A DNA stretch of 64,000 nucleotides from contig OZ021731.1 in the NCBI GenBank assembly GCA_963978545.1, positions 26,736,093-26,800,092 on the forward strand. The letters run 5' to 3'. Positions 1 through 12,985 of the stretch are shown here, piece by piece (positions within the stretch are counted from its first letter, which is position 1; each line of letters begins with the position of its first letter). The translations under genes and the position numbers were made by a program. The notes below the pieces were generated by a model that made no database searches, was not told the origin of the DNA, and was given only the letters and a program-made list of their open reading frames with translations. This DNA comes from Linyphia triangularis. Lineage: Eukaryota; Arthropoda; Arachnida; Araneae; Linyphiidae.

Positions 1-930
1 TATTAGTCTTGGATTGGAAATAATTCCCCCCCCCCCTTCCCTCTCACCCAGAACAACTTTTATAGCAGGCAAGTGTAAATGTGGTTTCTCGCTATATTCA
101 TTGCACTGCTACGTTGAAAAAGAATTTTTATTAGTTTGGTTTAACATTATGTAAGCTTATAATAAAGAGTTTAACTTATTTTTGAAATTTATTTACAAAA
201 TATTTCAATGTTTTTGTCTTGTACATCACTATTAAAGCACAGGTTATTGGAGACTCCAATACAGAATGACCCCAAATTAGATCTTGGAAAATTGTATTTT
301 ATTCTGATGTCTAAATTTGGATTATAAATCTATGTTTCTGATGTATTATGTTCTGATGTATAAATCTATAATTCTGAATGCATGAATATGAAGAAAAAAA
401 GTTTTGCAGTTTAAAAGTCATTTTAAACGTATCTCAACAGTTTGATTGAGGGGTGTAAGAATTAAAAATTCTCAAATTTTAGGTTAGCCGTAATAGGGAA
501 TTTACCTTAATTCTTTCATGGAAGAATATACTTAAGAGAAGGCTGATTGATGGATTTCGGATCAATATGCTTTCACTCAATTCACATTTTTTATCCACCA
601 ACAAGTTTAAGTTTTCCCCGTAGCATAACTACATTCTCAAGACCCCACTGTCATATCCTTCCCAAAACAACAAAACAAATTCTCCTCCAGCCACAATTAT
701 TAGCCATCATTCCAGACCCAAGACGGGAAAGTTAATACACCACGTGACTACCAACACCCAATCAATCACACGCACAATCACCACCTCAATACCTCACGAC
801 TTTCTCCAAGATCTGGTCAATCTCTCCAAAAAAGGAAAGAGCATCGCCACGCCTCACCAATCCTCGGAATCAGAACCATTAATCGCCAAGGCTTCACCCT
901 AATAATCAACCCTCAGTCTATCATATCTAT
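1..930. other. No recognised gene; AT-rich DNA
   Basis: AT-rich sequence with a short C run near position 30. The short open frames have no recognisable protein features. Nothing else was seen. Confidence 0.5.
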
Positions 931-1180
931 CAATCGCTCCGTGATGCAGCTTCCACCCCCTCATGGAGTGTGTATGAGAGCAATTGGCGAGTCAAGGGTC
1001 AAATCCGGCTGTTACCGGCTAATGGTCTGGTGTCATGGACCTTCCCTACTCGCGTGCGGTTCACTACCTGTTTGTTTATTTTCCATATCTCGGCCGCGAG
1101 ATGATTGCGTACGGGTTATAGTCTTGCTGGGGGTGACGCCCCCCTAATACATCATTCGGCGCGTGGGGGGGTGCCTTGAG
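931..1180. promoter_or_regulatory. CpG-rich segment, possible promoter region
   Basis: CpG dinucleotides and G/C runs are dense here compared with the AT-rich surroundings. In animals such islands often mark promoters or first exons. No TATA box, start codon context or splice site fixes a direction, so this is inference from composition only. Confidence 0.25.
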
Positions 1181-2310
1181 AAATAAATTGAGTCATCACC
1201 GAGAGTTGGTGGTTCCAGCATATTCATCAAAGTCGTTGGCCCGCGGTGTGTATCGGTGGGATATAGATATGGATGCTGTGTTGTGTGTCTATTGTGGCTG
1301 TAGATGGAATCATGCTGTTTTTACGTGAGTTTTTTTTAAGGATTTTATAATCGCTTTTTTTATTTTTTATTTTTTTCTGGAGGTTTTTCAATGCCATGTG
1401 AGATGAGTTCTTTATTGAGTTGAGCTGAGTAATCCGGGTTAGAAGTATTACCTTCGGAATGGCATTTAGTGACTGCAGATACTTAGATAAGTTTAGAATC
1501 GAATGTAATTCCATATATTGGCGATTGGAAACTTTTCATAGCTGCCATTTATTTTTCTACAAGAATAAGTGAATTAGTTGTTTACTTTGGTTGAAAATTG
1601 TGCAAATAGTTAAAAATCAGCATAAAAATCCTTTTAAAGTATTTTGTAAACTAATAAACAATTATTCTACTATTCTTCTTCCGAAACTCTTTGATTTGAG
1701 AGAGAGAGATGATTTTCTTCAATTGCAAAAATTGATGGTTATGACCGTGCTATGTTTTTAGTTAAATGTATCTAAAACATTTGTTTTAAGGAAACGCATC
1801 TTAAATCACATATTTTCTCATATGAACTACCACTAACATCCTAGTCTAAATGAAACTTCTTTCGAATGAGAATATTACAAGCTATTTATGAAAAAATTAT
1901 ACTACTGAATGAAGAAATCATATTTCACTTTTTTAAAATACTGCAGAGCAGAACCCAAAAACTTTACCCAGACCGTAGTAAAGGCACACAGAAGTTTTCT
2001 TCCCAAATAATACGGAACAATTCAAAAAGCAATCCATCGTCAATTCAATCCCAATCTTTCCGAACCAAATTAAATATAAAATAAATAAGTAAATTAACTA
2101 TATCTTTTCATTAAATAAATTAAATCAATAACACCGCAATCATCTAAAAAAAAATAAAAAAAATACCACCTAATCATTTCCGAGACTACTATTCCCATCC
2201 CAGATAAGAACACTAAGAACACCTCTTTCCAATCGACCAATCATCCAAGACCAAACACCGAAAAAAAAAAAAAACTCCCAATACCTTGACATCAACTGGG
2301 GCCTTACAAA
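1181..2310. other. No recognised gene
   Basis: AT-rich DNA with A and T runs. Short open frames on both strands look like chance. No repeat was recognised. Confidence 0.45.
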
Positions 2311-2595
2311 ACGACCCTTCCCAGTGGCGTGCCGCTCCGCCCCTGCCGACTTCTCTGGCCCAATGAGAGGTGCTCCAAATATCTAAAGTTAGCGGGTATT
2401 GGTTCCCATGATCTATGTCTTTGCGCCGAAGTCCGATCGAACGCTTTCGAACGGGGCCGGTGCCGCGCAGTCGTCTGCCGCTACCCCCGCGACGCCCCGA
2501 ACCGATCGTTTGGCCGGGGCGCAACAGGAGAGAGGTGGGGGGTGGTTCAAAGGAACAGTGGCGTGGTATTCGAGACAAGTGTAGTTACCTGAAAG
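2311..2595 (+). promoter_or_regulatory. CpG island with candidate first exon
   Basis: Strong local rise in G+C and CpG between about 2330 and 2560, with many CG-containing words, against a flanking background of mostly A and T. On the plus strand it ends at a good 5' splice site (GAAAG before GTGAGG at 2596). The combination suggests a promoter plus a non-coding or short first exon. Overlapping short open frames on both strands are what a CpG island gives by chance. The downstream partner exon was not identified. Confidence 0.35.
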
Positions 2596-2596
2596 G

Positions 2597-4620
2597 TGAG
2601 GTTGTAGTCTTTTGTAGGATCCTCTAATAAGGGATATTGCGAATCTCATGAAATACTTTCAAATTTAAGAGTAATATTACCACAGATAATTAGTTATTGA
2701 CCAGCTGATTCAAATGATATCCAAAAACTCAATTTCGAACGTTGTGTCGTTTAAAATTCTAACGAATATAAACTGATTGTATCTAAGAAAGCAAGTTTGG
2801 TCGTAGTGTATTGTATTACAAATGGATATTTATTTAAACGTTTGAAACAGTTTATATGAAAACGGTTATGATAACAACTTAATTGGCTGTATGTGAATTA
2901 ACTTTTCTAAATAAAGATGAGATCCATTCAATTTTATAATCGTTCAAATTCACTTTAAGGAGAATCGGAAATATTGGGTACTCAATTCGTAGTTTCGTTT
3001 TCATGTTCAATGACAAATATCTCAAAACAGCAATTTTGGATGTATGGTTTTTAAGAAATATTGTTTCAAAATTAAGAAAAATAAATGCCTAAAATTTTAA
3101 ACAATGTTCTAATCAATATACTGTACAATTTATGTAGCATTTGTTTCAGTATTGTAAAATTAAGATACAGTTTTATTATCACCAAACATGACGATGTTTT
3201 AACATTACATAGAACTCTAGATATTTTTTGGAGGAAGAAAGCAAAATATTTAAAAATGCTACTCTTAAAATGTTTTATGTATGCTTATTATGTGCGATTT
3301 TTTTTTCAAGTTGATGAGTAGATAAATAACCAATAAAATGTTCCTTGGATTATGGTTTTTTTTAACGTGAAAAATTAGCAGAAATATTAAACCTGATCTG
3401 GCATAAAAAAAAAAAAAATAGTTATTTATGCAACTAGTGGGGTAAAATGTAATACTTTTTCAAACGAGGTAAAAACAAAACGCTTATTTGACGAGTTCGA
3501 TAGCACGAGTCAAATAATTTACCAAGTTTGAAAAAGTATTTTCCCACGTGTTGCATACAATATTTTTTATACATGTATTTATTAATGTTGGCTACTCGTG
3601 TCAATGAGTTTCATCTGAAAATATGTCATTTCCGAGACATATATATTTCAATGCCGAGACTATGCAATATTTGAGTACGAGGAATACGAGAAAGGTATTT
3701 TCACGCTAGTGCGAAAAAGTTACTTTCCCGCACTCCTCGTGAAAGAGTACAACTTTTGCCACGATTTTTTGATTCAAAATGATTTAAAAAAATAATAATT
3801 TTTTTGCACTTTGCCATAAAAACTTTTGTAATTGGTCTTTTCCGCCTTCAGGGTGAGTACGAAATTCTGTTACTTAAAACAATTCGAAATGCGTTTTTAT
3901 AATTCACACTGATTCTATATCTCTAAAAGCAAAAGAAATGGATCACGTAAATTCCTTTTGGGAACACCACTTATTTCAATTTTATGACAAAAACTCCACC
4001 ACTTCTACAAAGTAATGAAGACCACAAGTAGAAATTTCCATTTTAAACCTATCCTTTCTTTTAATTTTTTTATTCTCTAAATATTCAAAGTTAACTTTGC
4101 ATAATTTCCTTCAAAACATGTTAAATAAGTTTAAATTTAGTGCGTTCCTTTGAAAGCATATAACCAGCATTACTCCTTCTGCAGAGAATGCTCTTTAGTG
4201 GTAAACCTTTACATTTCCTTCAATAAAAGTCTCTAATAGTTCCGACTGCATTAGAAAAAGACATAATCTCCAAACAAAGAACTAATGGCAATAAATTCCA
4301 AGGTTGCTTACGCCTTTTTAGTAAATTTTCGTTAGAAATGATTCTAATTGCGTGGGTGGACTCGTTGTTTGAAAGCTTTTATCCAATGAAGAGAGGCGCT
4401 TGTTATGTTTGTAAGTAGAATAGCTTTTTAAAAGTGGAGACACACAGCTAAATCGTCCATTTTAACTGCCCGTAACTCTAGTTTCCTCGTCATCGTGGTT
4501 GAATAGATAACCTGTCATACTTTTCATTATACACTTCATACACTATTCATTTCGCCATTAATTGTGAAATAATATGACATATGGACATAATCGCTCTTTC
4601 ACTCCTTGAAATAGCCATAT
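2597..4620. other. AT-rich DNA with small inverted repeats
   Basis: No gene recognised. Around 3451-3545 there is an inverted pair (AATACTTTTTCAAAC and GTTTGAAAAAGTATT). Between about 3660 and 3760 there are further short palindromic words around ACGAG/CTCGT. These look like decayed hairpin or MITE remnants. Confidence 0.35.
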
Positions 4621-4932
4621 TTCCCAGTATGGCCAATATCGATGTTGACCGTTGTAACCTGGCCGTTGCTATGACTCATGGCCAATCTCACCTAGTGCTA
4701 GGCAAAATATCTGGAAGTTTTGAAACGTTGGTGCAGAGTTTTTAAATTGAAATATAGTGTTATAAGAAAGAATGAAGTGGTAAAAGATATGTTTTGTGAT
4801 GGTTTTAACGCGTTTTTTTTATTTTTTAAATCATGTATTTTGGAACAATGCATGAAACTCGACATGGACTGACCAATCTTCCCAGAACCCTTGTTTCCCA
4901 CATTGGCCAATATCGTTGCCCTGCATAGGTAT
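4621..4932 (-). mobile_element. MITE, family A (CCCAG...GGCCAATATCG), inverted copy
   Basis: Begins CCCAGTATGGCCAATATCG and ends near CCAATATCGTTG. It matches in reverse orientation the family seen at 46.68, 47.79, 52.36, 54.4 and 55.4 kb: shared GGCCAATAT motifs near one end, an internal A/T run and the phrase GGTTTTAACG/CATGTATTTTGG-like middle. About 300 bp, non-coding. Its outer terminus is interrupted or abutted by the hAT-like MITE that starts at 4933. Confidence 0.55.
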
Positions 4933-5415
4933 TAGAGGTCGGCGATATATCGATACGAGGATATTTTAATCGATATTTTAAAAAACATCGATAGTAAAAA
5001 TATCGATACAAGTCACCGATATATCGATATTTTAATTTTTTTTTTTTTTTTTTTTTTTTTAGTTTTTTGATAATCGTTTTGTAGTTCCAAGTGTTTTTTT
5101 GATTTTCTTTATTCCCTTTTCGAAAACTTCAAAACTAAAGTTTGGACTTGGCTGAGAGACAGTTAAAATGGCACCTTAACTAAAAAGAAAACATAATGTA
5201 ATGGAAAGATAAGATCATTTATTAGTAGTCATTAACATTGCACCGTTTCTTTGGTCAACGTGTGCCTGGAATTTGCCTCTAATTTTAAGTATTAAAAACA
5301 TCTCTCTCAGAAAAATATTAACTAACAAAAAAATCATGTATCGATACATCGATATTTTTTTTATATGCAACGATATAGTATCGATATTTATTTTGATCGA
5401 TATTTCCGACCTCTG
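4933..5415. mobile_element. hAT-like MITE, TAGAGGTCGG family, copy 1
   Basis: 483 bp, starts TAGAGGTCGG and ends CCGACCTCTG. It is flanked by an 8-bp direct repeat with one mismatch (ATAGGTAT at 4925-4932, ATGGGTAT at 5416-5423). Ends are packed with ATCGAT/ATATCGAT words and the middle has a T run. Eight-bp duplications and TAG/CAG ends are typical of hAT elements; it has no transposase. A longer copy lies at 7046-7707, and an internal fragment matches near 62.8 kb. Confidence 0.75.
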
Positions 5416-5423
5416 ATGGGTAT

Positions 5424-7037
5424 GTTCTCTAATAAATAACAAAATTTCCAATACTTTTCATTAACTAATCACGAATGCTTTCCAATTAACGCTGATTAAC
5501 TAACTCCCCCCCGATTCCCTTTTCAAATCCTAACGTTGTTTCACCGTCCATGTTTTAGAGTCTTGTCACTTTTTTACCGATGTACCTTTCATCTAACGTA
5601 CTGTAGCTGTATCAGTTAAAAGAATTACACCAAAAGTTCAAGATCTGTACCACTGAAAATAGTACGTGTTTATGCCTTCCGGGAGGTCTTTTAACGGTAA
5701 ACAACCCTGCATTTCCGTCTCGACTGGGAGAAAATCGGCAATTCCAGCATGGATACCCAAATAACTGAGAAAATAGTATCACAATAGCAGATATGTTTAC
5801 CCTGGGGCGACTGTAGCTATGCATGATCCCGAGACTTATTGATTATTCTGTCTCATATTTGCCAATAAACATAAGATCCAAGTTAAACTGTTTTATATAT
5901 CCTAATAAACGGTTGAAGCTACGGTGAGAAATGTTCCTTGAAATATCATAATAAGTTTAAAATAAAAAAATAAAAAAAACTTGAAGTTTCATTGATTTTT
6001 CCAAAATTTACTCGTTTATTTTCAAAACCCTAAAAGTACCATATATATATATATATATATATTTTTTCGTGAAACAATAAAATTTATATTTACCACTTCT
6101 TTGCTGATGTATTTTGAAAAGATACCTATACAACTGAAAGTAGATAAGCTTGTTAATGGGAATGCTTTCCGAGAGGTCTTTCAAGGATAAAATGTCTTGC
6201 ATTTGCGTCTCGAATAAGAGAAAACCAGAAAATCTCAACAGTTAACCTAGAAACCCACACGAGACTATATATCACAATCACGGTCATGTCTATTTACTTT
6301 GAAAAGAGAGCCTGCATAGAGCCAAACAAGGCTTAATCACTAGACCTATTGATTTCTAGGCGAGCATCTTACCTCAAAGACGTAAGTTCGACATGTATCC
6401 GAAAGTAAGAACTCATTTTTTTTTTAAAGCCTAAATTATCTTTTTGGAAAAAAAGAGGGGGGGGGGGGGAGCAAATGGAATGAAAATATTTTTGGATTGT
6501 GAATTTAAAAATAAGCTATTATAATACCCTGTTTTTTTATTTCTCAGAATAAGTAAAAAAAAAAAAAAAAAAAAAAAACATTCCGCACATAAAACCAAAA
6601 GAATTCAATAAGCCATTGAAATAAAAAATTAAAAAAACAAAACAAAACGAACCCTTTCTCCCCATCGAAAACAAATCCTTTCTCTCTCATCCGAGCTCCC
6701 CAAGAATCCCAGCACGAAATTCCGATGGAAAACTTACACCACTCTTCCGCAAATCGTCCGAACCATTGGCGTAACTAAAAGGCATGTCGAGCAGCTCTGA
6801 TTAGCCGCTTCGTCAGCCAATCAAATCGAGAGGCCCATTTCCGAAGATGATCGAAAAACAAATGAAAAAAATATATCGCTGATTTCAAGACACTGATCTT
6901 TTTCTTCGGCACCGATTTACACACAAGGGTTGCTGTAGCTGCATTTTTCTTCCTTCTCCTTTGCTCTCCTTGGAAGACTCGCCAAATATTTCGCCAAGGA
7001 ACTTAATAGCCGCTGGTGATGCTGCGTTGGGAAGAGT
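5424..7037. other. Two diverged related segments, simple repeats; no gene
   Basis: The segments near 5660-5740 and 6160-6240 resemble each other (both contain CCG(G/A)GAGGTCTTT and TGCATTT(C/G)CGTCTCGA), about 500 bp apart, suggesting an old local duplication or two copies of a dispersed repeat. Also a short (TA)n at 6041-6062, a G run near 6460 and an A run near 6560. Neither copy has a convincing reading frame. Confidence 0.35.
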
Positions 7038-7045
7038 ATTGTATT

Positions 7046-7707
7046 TAGAGGTCGGAAACATCGATCAAAATAAATATCGATACTGTATCGTTGCATAGAA
7101 AAAAATATCGATAAAATATTGATATATCGATGCATGATTTTTTTTTTTTTTAATTGATTTTCAGTTTTGCCAGAAACGAAGTGTTTCGGGCAAATTTCTA
7201 CTTTTCGGGAATTCGTGCCAAATTGTTTTAATAAATAAATTATATTATCAATTAGAATAAATAAAATACATTTGGATGTAAATGCAATAAATTCACATTT
7301 ATTTTTAAAGAAGAAATTTTGAAAAGTAGTTTACCGCATACCTGATAGAGATGATTTTAATATTTAAAATTAGATGCAAATTCCAGACACACGTTTACGA
7401 CAGAAACGGCGCTATGTTAATGACTACTAATAAATGATCTTATCTTTCCCTTACATTATGTTTTCTTTTTGGTTAGGGTGCCATTTTAACTGTCTCAGCC
7501 AAGTCCAAACTGTTGTTTTGAAGTTTTTGAAAATAGAATAAAAAAAAATCGAAAACACACATGGAACAACAAAACGATCATCAAAAAAACTAAAAATGTT
7601 TGAAAATATCGATAAATCGGTGACTTGTATCGATATTTTTACTATCTATATTTTTTAAAGAAAATATTGATATTAATATCGTCGTATCGATATATCGTCG
7701 ACATCTA
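7046..7707. mobile_element. hAT-like MITE, TAGAGGTCGG family, copy 2
   Basis: 662 bp, starts TAGAGGTCGGAAACATCGAT and ends in ATCGTCGACATCTA, flanked by ATTGTATT (7038-7045) and ATTGTAAT (7708-7715), an 8-bp duplication with one mismatch. The interior is the reverse complement of copy 1 plus extra sequence. Same ATCGAT-rich subterminal repeats. Non-autonomous. Confidence 0.78.
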
Positions 7708-7715
7708 ATTGTAAT

Positions 7716-8598
7716 AGATCAATTTTAAGGATCGTATTGACATTGAATTTGAGTGTAATTCATTAAGTGGTGTAATGGGTTTTCGGGACATATTTTTTTT
7801 TTCTGTTTTCTTTTAAGTTTTGCCAACCAATCAGACTTGAATAAAATTGAAATGGCTTCAAGTTGAAATGACATACATGAACGATATAAAATCAGCGCAA
7901 TTTTTATTCACTGAGAATAAGACGTTTAGAAATTATATAAAAAAATTTAAAACATTAAATTTCATGAAATCCTTAGAGGTCAAGTAGTTTTTCTTTTATT
8001 TCTAATGGTAAGAATCTATTGAATCATAACAAACGTCATTTTGATCCGATGCTTTCTTGCTTTTCCTGACTTCATTACTCGTTTTTAGACTTTGAACTTT
8101 TTAATAATTTTATAAAAGAACAAGTTCGAATAATTTTAACAAATTGCAAAAATACATATTTAAATTCTTAACTGGGTTTGGCGCATTGGCGCAGTATGGC
8201 CCAGGTGTTGCCCTTGCGCAAATAAAACCGAACCAAACAACCAAATCTTTATCCATCAGCTTTTAAATGACATTCTACAATTTCTTTCTACTATTTATCT
8301 TTATTTCATAAAATTTCAAATCCTTTTACCCAAAATTATTCATTAATCTATGTATTTTTTATTTTTATATAATTTCATTTAAATTTGTTTAGCTTTCACT
8401 TATTAAATTTGCAGACTTCATTGTAAACGTCAGGGCAATTTTTTTTTTTACCCTTTCGATGGTAAAGCATATCCATAAATATAGGTTGTACACAACAGTA
8501 CACTGTTTGATAAACTTGTAATTTTATCTGTATTGTAGATGAAATCACATAGGCGGGACAACATCTACACAACGTAAAAAAAAATTTTAAAAAATCAA
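7716..8598. other. AT-rich DNA with a short SINE-like fragment
   Basis: Around 8170-8250 there is a GC-richer piece (GGCGCATTGGCGCAG) that runs into ACCGAACCAAACAACC. This resembles the AACC-rich tails of the SINEs in this window, so it is probably a SINE fragment. Otherwise nothing recognised. Confidence 0.35.
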
Positions 8599-8608
8599 AC
8601 ACAATAAG

Positions 8609-8790
8609 TTGGTTGTTTTCAGATTATCTGGCGCCGTCAGCAACAGGAGTGCTATAATGCGCCGAAACATTCTTCATTTGACAAGCGAGCATACATTTAC
8701 CAACATCCATGCCTTACACGGGACTCGAGCCCGCAACCTCGCGGTCTAGAAGCTAGTATGCTAACCACTTTACCGTTTGGTCGGCTTCAG
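8609..8790 (-). mobile_element. tRNA-derived SINE (family 1), minus copy of a head-to-head pair
   Basis: Read on the minus strand it has a tRNA-like head (GTGGTTAGC-type A box and GGTTCGAGTCCCG-type B box), then a body containing GGCATGG, GTAAATGTATG and GGCGCATTATAG, and an AACCAAC tail. It is flanked by ACACAATAAG at 8599-8608 and 8791-8800. Pol III transcribed and mobilised by a LINE in trans, by analogy with other tRNA SINEs. Confidence 0.85.
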
Positions 8791-8800
8791 ACACAATAAG

Positions 8801-8968
8801 AATGGTATAGTGATTAGCGTCCTAGCTTCTAGACCACGAGGTTGCGGGTTCGAGTTTCGTGTTAGGCATGGGTGTTTGTAAATGTATGTTGGCTTGTCAA
8901 ATGACGAATGTTTCTGCGCATTATAGTCCTCGTGTTGCTGACGCGCCAGATTATCTGAAAACAACCAG
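8801..8968 (+). mobile_element. tRNA-derived SINE (family 1), plus copy of the pair
   Basis: Same family, opposite orientation, slightly 5'-truncated (starts at GGTATAGTGATTAGCG). The B box reads GGTTCGAGTTTCG, so it is decayed. It is flanked by ACACAATAAG at 8791-8800 and 8969-8978, so the pair shares the central copy of the target duplication. Confidence 0.85.
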
Positions 8969-8978
8969 ACACAATAAG

Positions 8979-9644
<666 letters not shown>

Positions 9645-9825
9645 TTTAACATTTTAATTAATTTCATTAAAGTTTGGTGGTTTATTTAAAGAAAGCTTAG
9701 CAAATCAAAATTTTGTCATTTGTAAGTTTTAATGGCAATATATAATAAAGTTTAAAACCGAAATTTTGAAAAGATAGTGAAATTGGTTTTGTAGTAAATT
9801 GGATCCCTTAAGTATGCAAAGGTGA

Positions 9826-9903
9826 TTAACCCTTAAATGCCTGAATTGTTATTTTTAATAAATAAAATATTTGAAATGAATCGGGAAATAGGTGTGCTAA
9901 TGA

Positions 9904-9938
<35 letters not shown>

Positions 9939-10371
9939 TTGCAGATTGATGTATTTTTACATCACAAAAAAAAAGCTACATTTTTCTTGCATAAATATAT
10001 CAGTATATGCAAAAATATAAATATTATTCGTTACTCCTACCTTGTTTGTATCCGGAAACAATATTTCCTGTGTGTTTTTATTACTTTTTATATAAATTAT
10101 CGTAATTCGTAACACCCGACGAAATGACATTGTACTCAGCCAACAGGGCCCCCAACAATAAAAATTGTCACAGATAAAGAAATAAACTGTCAAAGATTCT
10201 AGTTGCGTTCAGAAACGTTTAAATAGTTTTAGTAAAATTAAAGGGGAAAAAAACACTATGCAAGGGTTGCTACAAAAAGAGGTATGAGGTTTTAAACATA
10301 CGATGCTGATCTACATCGCTATGCATTTAAGGAATGTAGACAATTAGCAACAATATGCATTTAAGGGTTAA
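9826..10371. mobile_element. piggyBac-like MITE with TTAA duplications
   Basis: TTAA (9826-9829) is followed by CCCTTAAATGC; the other end is GCATTTAAGGG followed by TTAA (10368-10371). That gives an 11-bp perfect terminal inverted repeat starting CCC with a TTAA target duplication, the signature of piggyBac-type elements. A second subterminal GCATTTAAGG lies near 10323. The interior holds a long A run and no transposase, so it is non-autonomous. Confidence 0.72.
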
Positions 10372-11690
10372 TAACTACTAATTTAAAAAAAAAGGAAGAC
10401 TCAACACCCCAACTAGATTTTCACTTAATTTCCTAAGACAGCAATCATGAAGAGGCGCTTGCTTACTTTCGGGGAGTGATAAATCCATTGACTTCCGTGT
10501 TGAATCCGTACAACTCGTTTCTCTGCAAACATTGACGGCAAGCTGGAAAAACTCGGAAATCTCAAATGTTCAACAAACGATTTTCGCCCTTTCAAACCAT
10601 TACGAAAAACGATAAAACAACTCATACATGCCTTTTACATCACAGCAACCTCAAAACCATTTGAATTAGCATTTAAATGCAGGTGTAAATACCATTTGCC
10701 ATTCAACAGTTTACAACTATGAGGAAAACTTATTTCTTTTAAAAGCGTTATTGCCTACCCGTTATCCTTAAGGTATTACACCATAATTTGTAGCTCTTTG
10801 GAATATTTCTGAGGATTTGTGTGTGTGTCTAACAAATATTTTGAAGTTAGTGTGCTTCTTTTTTACACGTTTTCTTTTTAATTATTTTTCCGTATACTTT
10901 AATAATTTTATCAGTTTTAGTCAGCAGCAAAAATGGGTTAAGTACCTAGGGCGAAACTTTGTAGCTTTTTATGGATATTTTATCACCGTTTTATGAAGTA
11001 ATAGTAAAATATTACAATGTAGATCTGTGTCTTGCGTGGGTGTAAAATTTGATGAGTTTAGGTTGTATGTAATTCAAAGCTAGAGCAAAGTGCTTTTTGG
11101 AAAACCCAATTTAAAGTCATTCTTTTTTCTCACAATATTGTAAATGATTTGGTAAGAGATTTATTTCTGTTTAATAGCATCAATATAGTGTTTACAATAT
11201 AGCACAATTACAGAATAGCTTAATAGTAGTAATCTTTTTACTAGCTATAATCGAATTACAATACATCTTTATTTTTAATTTTAATTCATAAACCAAATTA
11301 AAAAAAGTACATTTATAGGCCATGGATTAAGCAACTAGTAAAGAAATAGTTTTATGTTTTATGAACACTTTTTTAACCATTTTTAATTTTTAGCAGTAAA
11401 ACTTAAAACCTACTGGTAAGTGTTACCTTGTGCATCTATCTGCATTTTTATTATTATTATTTTTGTAAAAAAAGGAGTTGATTTAGCTAAATTTAAAAAT
11501 CGCCTCTACTTTGCAAATAATGCAGTTAGAAATAAAAAAAATTTCTTGTAAACTTTAAAAATGTGCTATTCTAGAAAAAAAAAATTATGCTATTCTTAGG
11601 CTTTTGAGAAGTTAAATTTTCCATTCAAAGTAGGTGTAAATAAGTTTTACAGATATACAACATAAGTTTGAATCCCAAAGTCAGTTGAAG
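10372..11690. other. No recognised gene
   Basis: AT-rich. A slightly GC-richer patch at about 10430-10640 has open frames on the minus strand but no recognised domain or splice pattern. Confidence 0.4.
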
Positions 11691-11691
11691 G

Positions 11692-11922
11692 ACTGAGAAG
11701 CAAAGGGGTCTGTCTAAATGACTTTTTTTAACTTTTGAGAAAATACACTTTAAAGTTTCTTATTTTTATTAAATTCTATAAAAACTAGTGATATCTTCAT
11801 TCCAGAGGTTAGTATTTGAACAACATATAATTTTCACACACATTTAACAATATTGGGAAACTGTAAAGTGTATTTTCTCAAAAGTTAAGAAAAGTCACTG
11901 GACCCCTTTGCTTCTCAGGCCC
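11692..11922. mobile_element. Small MITE with long terminal inverted repeats
   Basis: CTGAGAAGCAAAGGGGTC at 11693-11710 is matched by its reverse complement at 11901-11918. The symmetry continues inward for about 70 bp (AACTTTTGAGAAAATACACTTTA against TAAAGTGTATTTTCTCAAAAGTT). About 230 bp, hairpin-forming, non-coding. No clear target duplication was found. Confidence 0.6.
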
Positions 11923-12548
11923 TCAGTTTCAAATTTCTTTCTCAAAAAAAAAAAAAAAAAAAAAATCGATTCACAATTGTACACAAATTCTTTTTCTCTT
12001 TGGTGAAATAGGTAAACTTCAGAAAACTGTGCGTCTTCTGATTTTTATCCAAAAAATGTTTCTAAAAAATTTGGATCCCAAATTAAAATTGGATCATATA
12101 CTCATCAATAAAGTTGACAAATCTTTTCTTTGCGTCCATTTTTGAAAATTCACTAAGCCGATTGCTTAAAATTTATCTCTATATTTTTACGTAATTTTTC
12201 TTACTCACAAAAATCAAATCTTTTCAAAAAGGTGTGTTGTCTCCAGTAAAACTAATTCCAGCAGGATTTTAGATGAAAGCGCAAAGAACAATGTGCATCG
12301 CCAAAATTATTTTATTTAGTTATTTTGGTACTTGGCGATCTTTTCTTATATCCCGCTGGAGTAAGTTGTAATCGAGACATTTTTCATGTCTTTTAGCTGA
12401 TTTTCTAGAGTAAGTAAAAGTCTTTAAACGAAATCGTCAATTTCAAATTGTTTATTAATAAATTCAAAGTAAAACGATATCACAGAGAAAACCAATTCCA
12501 CTACTAACTAAGGTTGTGGAGCATTGCGCAACTTTCAATTACTCTATT

Positions 12549-12627
12549 CTGGTCATTGCATTTAAATTTGACGATACTGGTCATTGCATTTAAATTTGAC
12601 GATACTGGTCATTGCATTTAAATTTGA
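12549..12627. repeat. 28-bp tandem repeat, three copies
   Basis: The unit CTGGTCATTGCATTTAAATT plus TGACGATA repeats at 12549, 12577 and 12605, the last unit diverging at its end. It lies just inside a diverged end (GTGGAGCATTGCGCAACTTTC) of the family C element found at 16.5, 18.2 and 52.5 kb. Confidence 0.9.
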
Positions 12628-12811
12628 AATCTCATTTACTATTTTCATTTCCTCGTTCATTTATAAAAAATTGTCAATGTGGCGATATTTTGACGATAAT
12701 TCTTAAATGATCATATAAAGGGCACCCTCTCTTAACACCTCTTTTATTAAGAAGTAGTAAAGATTTCTGTAATGGCCATGGCCATACAGACATGGTCTGT
12801 CCATGGCCATA

Positions 12812-12985
12812 GGACCAGTGGCCATCGGCTAAGGACACCGACCTCATGAATGGTAGGTCGTGGGTTCGGTCCCTGCCTCGCCGAATATCGTTGTGTACGG
12901 TAATGGGAACTAGTGCACATTAAATAAGTCGTGGCCTCAATGTCCTCACTTTGTGTGTATGATGGGGTTGGATAGAGAGATATGC
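12812..12985 (+). mobile_element. tRNA-derived SINE (family 2)
   Basis: Contains a tRNA-like head with an A box region (GTGGCCATCGGCTAAGGAC) and a B box GTGGGTTCGGTCCC, followed by an unrelated body. No intact acceptor stem is visible, so it is not a working tRNA gene. Borders are approximate because no target duplication was found. Confidence 0.55.

Noticed and set aside
8609..8790. tRNA gene call
   Set aside because: A and B boxes are present, but the acceptor stem does not pair, a long non-tRNA body and AACC tail follow, and several copies have target duplications: SINEs, not tRNA genes.
12549..12627. 28-bp direct repeats resembling a CRISPR array
   Set aside because: No spacers between units, no cas genes and an animal genome context; a simple tandem repeat. 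The same reasoning applies to the 20-bp units at 16060-16120.
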